Assembly: GCF_041146395.1 (NCBI RefSeq) | Contig: NC_090989.1 | Location: 172,019,501-172,083,500 of the forward strand | Reading direction: 5' to 3' | Length of the DNA stretch: 64,000 bases | Source of the DNA: Eulemur rufifrons | Taxonomy: Eukaryota > Chordata > Mammalia > Primates > Lemuridae | In this document: positions 60,239-64,000 of the stretch, in pieces | How positions within the stretch are numbered: the stretch's first letter is position 1 | Layout: the number at the start of each line of letters is the position of its first letter | The notes under the pieces: generated by a model | The model's database searches: none | What the model saw: only the letters and a program-made list of their open reading frames with translations | Told to the model about the DNA's origin: nothing | Translations under genes and position numbers: made by a program

Positions 60239-60604
60239 CTACTTAAGTGCAGTGTCTTGATAGACTCGTCCCAAAGTCTTTTTTATGTCTAGATTTTCAT
60301 GTTCCATTTGCCCTGAGGATTGAGGATGATATGGTACATGCAATTTTAATAAGTACTCCAGAGCCTTTGTTGCAAGCAAGTGATTGATTTCTGCTGTAAA
60401 ATGAGTCCCTTGATCTGACTCAATCCATAAAGGAATACCAAAATGAGGAACAATCTCAGTTGCTGATTTCTTTACCACTGTTGTAGTATCAGCACGCCTA
60501 GTTGGACAGCACTCAGTCCATCCACTAATCATGCAAACTGTAGCCCAACAGTGAGAAAAGCCTAAAGCTGGAGCTAAATCTGTAAGATCAGCAAGGAGTG
60601 TCAT
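60239..60604 (-). pseudogene. Endogenous retrovirus integrase catalytic core
   Basis: The 121-codon frame carries 'ESDQGTHF', the region of the second catalytic Asp, and 'PYHPQSSGQ' followed by a Glu-containing block, the region of the catalytic Glu. The segment expected to hold the first catalytic Asp reads 'CMISGW', with no Asp, so the triad looks incomplete. This is gammaretrovirus-like (ERV1) pol in antisense. It lies between integrase N-terminal and C-terminal segments in the normal order. Confidence 0.85.
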
Positions 60605-60831
60605 AAGGGGCAGACTGGGCCTTTGGGGCTTCCTGGAGAGTGTTGGTTTCCTCCAGAGATTTGGTGAGATTTACAAATGCACTGGGAAATAATGTGGTCA
60701 GAGATTTTGTAGATCCCAGGACAGTTACCAACTTTTTTTTTTTTTAGTTCCTTAATTATCCCCCGCTTGTGCATATGTCCCATCTGATGGGCAATAAGTG
60801 CAAGCCAAAAAGTTAAAAGAAAAGGGATCAC
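60601..60831 (-). pseudogene. Endogenous retrovirus integrase N-terminal (zinc) region
   Basis: Following the RNase H block in element order, this frame contains 'HQMGHMHKRG' and later 'CICKSHQ'. It corresponds to the His/Cys zinc-binding domain of integrase; the Cys spacing looks altered. It is a degenerate relic. Confidence 0.6.
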
Positions 60832-60883
60832 AGGGAGTCCATTTGGCCCAATTATAATCTGTCTGATAATTGTTTAGCACACT

Positions 60884-61264
60884 TTAATATCCACTTATCT
60901 TTTTTGGATCGTGGGTCATTAGCCTGATGATTAATATCAGATAGGGATAAAGGCAGGGCAATAAATTGAGTGGAAAAAGGATAGGGAGGGCCATTTTGGG
61001 CACATATTTAGCAGCCCTGTCTGTTCTAACATTTTCTAGGGATACAATATCCATTTCCTTAGTGTGGGTTGGGCAATGAACAATAGCAATCTTAGAAAGA
61101 AGGTGAATAGCTTGTAATAGGGCAGCAATTATAGGCCCATTGGCAATATGAGTGTCAGCAGAAGTTAAGAAACCCTGAGATTTCCAGACTGTGCCAATTG
61201 CATGGCAGACTCCAAAGGCATATTTGGAGTCTGTGTAAAGAGTGGCAGCTTTTCCTTTTGCCAA
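60884..61264 (-). pseudogene. Endogenous retrovirus RNase H region
   Basis: The frame contains 'LYTDSKYAFGVCH', the RNase H active-site Asp context of gammaretrovirus-like pol, then a 'KSQGFLTS' block and a 'IVHCPTHTK' block in family order. Upstream frames are broken. It lies just upstream (element sense) of the integrase region. Confidence 0.85.
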
Positions 61265-61541
61265 TGTGCAAACTCTAGTGAGGGCTATGACAAAATTGAC
61301 TCAAGGCATTTTAGGGTGAGTGTTTGATTGCCCTGAGATATTTTATGTCCAGTTGTCTGCACCCACTGGTGTTTAGACCTAGAGGCTTTATGGCCTCATT
61401 CAGCCAGAGTCTTTAAAAGAATGAGGGAGTCTAAGAGGGCCCCCTGCTTACAGAGCAAAACGTCACCAATGCATTGAACAAGAGTGGATCCCTGGGTAAA
61501 AGTTATGGAGTCTAAATCAGCTTAGACACTTTGAGAGAATA

Positions 61542-61751
61542 TTAAAGGAGACACAATACTGGAGATTTTTGGGTCCATGTTAATTGTCTCCCCTCGAAGG
61601 TGAATGTAAAGAGAGATTGTGAATCAGAGTGCAGCAGAATCAAAAAGAAAGTTGAGCAGAGGTCAATTACTGTATTCTTAAAGTCACATGTACTAAGAGG
61701 CATTTGAGTTAGTTTCTTTCTATTTCTTGATAAAATATTTGATTTAAGCAC
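61542..61751 (-). pseudogene. Endogenous retrovirus reverse-transcriptase fragment
   Basis: The frame includes 'TVIDLCSTFF' followed by 'FEGRQLTWTQ', matching the palm region around the first catalytic Asp of ERV1-type reverse transcriptase. About 280 bp of broken sequence separates it from RNase H. Nothing recognisable as the rest of RT, protease or gag was found further right. Confidence 0.75.
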
Positions 61752-61759
61752 TTATTTTT

Positions 61760-62429
61760 TAAGCTAATTAATTAGAGCTCTTTTATATATTTTGGTAGTG
61801 AAATATCACATATACATGATATATATAAACACATAGACATATAGACATACAAAGAGAAGCAGATCTTACAGCTCTTATAAAGAATTTTTATTTGCTGGCT
61901 CTTAAGTAGTAGTATTTTATTCAGACTATTAATTATTTAATTACCTATTTTATTGTTTTAAACAATTATTAGCTAGGCAAAAATTTGCCTTTAGTTAAGA
62001 TTTTGCCATTTTTGTAAGCATTTGCTGCTTCCAGGGCCTAATACTTATGTTAATACATGCATAGGTAGGCATAGTAGAGCACTCAGTTCTTCAGAAATTA
62101 AGGATCCAATTTTCACCTTCAGTCTTGGCTTTGGATCTCAGATCTCCATGATCAACTCAGGCAATGATTTTTCCTTACCCAAGCACACAAGAAAAAGGAA
62201 AAAAGGGATGGAACATGGAAATCGCTGCAAATTCCCCAAAAGCTGGAGTTCACACCCCCTATGGTATTGCCATTTACTGTTAGTTTCTGCCTGACCCAGT
62301 CAGACATCTGAGGCCTCTAACTGGATCTAAGCTAATTAATTATCGGATCCAATCTGATCCCGGACCTTGTTTAGTTTCTGTCACAACTTCTGAAACCAGT
62401 TATGATAAAAAATTTTGCTCCAACAAACT
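61760..62429. other. Unassigned sequence between ERV pol and second LTR
   Basis: AT-rich on the left. Near 62358-62370 the plus strand has 'gatcccggac', whose reverse complement 'gtccgggatc' resembles the leader just after a gammaretroviral primer-binding site. This hints that the LTR to the right is a 5' LTR in antisense, but no primer-binding site was confirmed. Confidence 0.4.
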
Positions 62430-62950
62430 CAGAGAGCTCAAAACATTAATCTATAGAACTCTGGAATCTGAGCGAGAACTACAAGCTCCTGTTGTGGTGA
62501 GAGACCAACAGACACAATGGGTCCAGTAAGTACCTCTCTTGGACTCTCCGTGCTCCTGGGGGTCTCTGGGAGCTCCACTTCAGACAAATTCAATTTAACA
62601 GAGTTTAATTGAGCAAAGAGTGATTCCCAAATTAGGCAGATGAACCAGAACAGGTTCAGAGAGACTCCAAAGCTGTAGTGTAGTTGAAGAAGACTCATGA
62701 ACGGAAAAGAGAAAGCGACGTACGGAAAATTCAAGTGAGGTATAGAAACAGCTGGATTGGTTACAGCTCAGTGCTTGCCTTACTTACACACAATTGAACA
62801 GTTGGCCGCCTTTGATTGGCCAAAACTCTATGATCAGCAAAGAGGAAGGAGTAGGGAGGAAAGAAGATAAATGGAACGGACTTTAGCGGGGACAAACAGC
62901 TGACATTTTTACTCTTGAACTTTTTAACTAAAGTACGCTTCTAAGTGAAA
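62430..62950 (-). mobile_element. Second ERV LTR, antisense, unrelated to the first
   Basis: On the element strand it has two CCAAT-type words ('tggccaatcaaagg', 'aaccaatcc') upstream and an AATTAAA-type polyadenylation signal (plus-strand TTTAATT at 62604-62610), followed by a U5-like segment. Boundaries are approximate. Its sequence differs throughout from the LTR at 58936-59490, so it is from another ERV family or element. Confidence 0.6.
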
Positions 62951-63062
62951 CCAACATACCTTAACCAAGGCTACAAATTAATCAAGGAGACAAGAGGTGT
63001 CTCCAAAGAGGTGGAGAACAGTTTTTATGAGATCCACAAAAGCCACAAAAACAGCTCAAAGA

Positions 63063-63398
63063 GGCTGAGCGCAGTGACTCACGCCTGTAATCCTAGCACT
63101 TGGGGAGGCCGAGGCGGGCGGATCGTTTGAGCTCAGGAGTTCGAGTCCAGCCTGAGCAAGAGCGAGACCCCATCTCTACTAAAAATAGAAAGAAATTATA
63201 TGGACAGCTAAAAATATATAGAAAAAATTAGCCGGGCATGGTGGCACATGCCTGTGGTCCCAGTACTCTGGAGGCTGAGGCAGGAGGATCGCGTGAGGTT
63301 GCTGTGAGCTAGGCTGACGCCACGGGACTCTAGCCCGGGCAACAAAGTGAGACTCTGTCTCAAAAAAAACAAAACAAAAACAAAAACAAAAAACAAAC
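63063..63398 (+). mobile_element. Full-length dimeric Alu, strepsirrhine type
   Basis: The dimer runs from 'ggctgagcgcagtgactcacgcctgtaatcc' to a (CAAAAA)n tail, with the extended linker ('aattatatggacagctaaaaatatatag'). The right arm lacks part of the usual 'gagcccaggagttt' segment. A perfect 13-bp target duplication, aacagctcaaaga, lies at 63050-63062 and 63399-63411. Confidence 0.96.
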
Positions 63399-63618
63399 AA
63401 CAGCTCAAAGAAAAGAAAGTCTCGATAAATGAGGTATAACCTGTATTTTTTTGTCCAACCATATTTCTAAGGTCTCAGCTTTTCAGCTGACCATTTATAC
63501 ATAAATGTCTAAAAGCCCCATATGCCCCCACAGAATATAGGAAATCAAAGGCTGTGCGTGGAAGGGGAAAGAATCAAATGGTAAAAGTTACACAAATATC
63601 AAACCAGAACAGCTTCAC

Positions 63619-63690
63619 TTCCTGCCCAGGAATCAAACCCAGGCTATGGAGGTGAAAGCACAGAACTTTAACCATTAAGCCCCAAGGTAA
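63619..63690 (-). tRNA. tRNA-Glu-like pseudogene (anticodon TTC)
   Basis: On the minus strand, a 72-base segment has a D-arm 'ggcttaatggttaaagttc', an anticodon loop 'ctttcac' (TTC, Glu), a T-arm 'cctgggtttgattcctggg' (B-box-like, with TTCGA decayed to TTTGA), and a 3' acceptor side 'caggaag'. The acceptor stem pairs poorly, so it is a tRNA-derived relic rather than a working gene. No SINE tail follows it. Confidence 0.6.
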
Positions 63691-63732
63691 AGCAGCTTTT
63701 GCTATTATTCCTGCTAGGATAATATACAGTGG

Positions 63733-63754
63733 TTTTTTTTTTTTTTTTTTTTTT
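63733..63754. repeat. Poly(T) tract
   Basis: A run of 22 T residues followed by CCCCC. No element body was recognised beside it, so it may be the tail of an unrecognised antisense retroposon. Confidence 0.9.
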
Positions 63755-64000
63755 CCCCCATTAGGTCAGATTTTGCTCTTTAATTTTGTCAAGAGAATTT
63801 TTAAGGCTAACCACAACAGTATGTGTCTTTCTTTTAATCTAATTTTTCTATTAATACAAATAAGGCAATTGTTTAGAATAAGAGATCTGTAAAATTGATT
63901 TTAAAAGAAATTTAATTTAAAGGATCCATCTTTCGGCCATTAATAATTGGAATTCTCAATGGTATATTTATTCCAAAATCCACTCAATCTAAGAAGCCTC
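63755..64000. other. Unassigned AT-rich sequence at window edge
   Basis: No supported feature was seen. Confidence 0.4.

Noticed and set aside
58936..62950. A single intact provirus
   Set aside because: The flanking LTRs do not match each other, env and gag are not visible, and pol is broken by many stops.

Overview
This window is primate nuclear DNA, most likely from a strepsirrhine (lemur-type) genome. The diagnostic evidence is the Alu type. Several dimeric Alus (17040, 31094, 39386, 48261, 63063) carry an extended, duplicated A-rich linker between the arms and 'gctgatgccacggcactctag'-type right arms. As I recall, these are strepsirrhine rather than human or Old World monkey features. A near full-length L1 (about 37,020-44,370) has 5' and 3' UTRs unlike human L1. 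AT-rich intergenic DNA, MIR and L2 remnants, MaLR LTRs, Tigger transposons and ERV1 fragments all fit a placental mammal. I found no host protein-coding exon that I can support; the window reads as gene-poor intergenic or deep-intronic sequence.

Layout. 1-4.5 kb: mostly unassigned DNA with L2 and MIR remnants and a MaLR LTR with a perfect 5-bp target duplication inside a CA-rich tract. 4.5-8.2 kb: antisense ancient L1, with a second antisense L1 3' end nested inside its endonuclease region. 8.2-13.1 kb: a truncated Alu, AT-rich repeat, a 5'-truncated sense L1 (ORF2 pseudogene) and an antisense ancient L1 5' UTR. 14.4-15.2 kb: two Tigger-like DNA transposons 12 bp apart. 16-23 kb: Alus, L2/MIR and LTR-like remnants. 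22.7-30.2 kb: successive sense L1 3' pieces, a mariner-like transposase scrap, a free Alu left monomer, and a small L1 3' insertion whose junction is tandemly duplicated. 31-36 kb: MIRs, Alus and LTRs.

37.0-44.4 kb: the youngest-looking autonomous-type element, a sense L1 with a 5' UTR built of two tandem monomers, ORF1 split by an Alu, ORF2 (endonuclease, FADD-box reverse transcriptase, Cys-rich C-terminus) broken by frameshifts and stops, and a G-rich 3' UTR with a duplicated unit. It cannot mobilise itself as it stands. 45-54 kb: older repeats, an L1 endonuclease remnant and an ancient L1 5' UTR with a 66-82-bp tandem array. 56-57.5 kb: two related MER5-like copies and a short hAT-like element. 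58.9-63 kb: an antisense ERV1 (gammaretrovirus-like) pol relic with polypurine tract and 3' LTR but no visible env, then an unrelated antisense LTR. The window ends with an Alu and a tRNA-Glu-like relic.

No new functional system was found. The most informative points are the two-monomer L1 5' UTR with matching antisense reading frames, the tandem array in the ancient L1 5' UTR, the duplicated insertion junction near 29.9 kb, and the MER5 pair with shared flanks. All family names come from recognition by eye; no database search was run.
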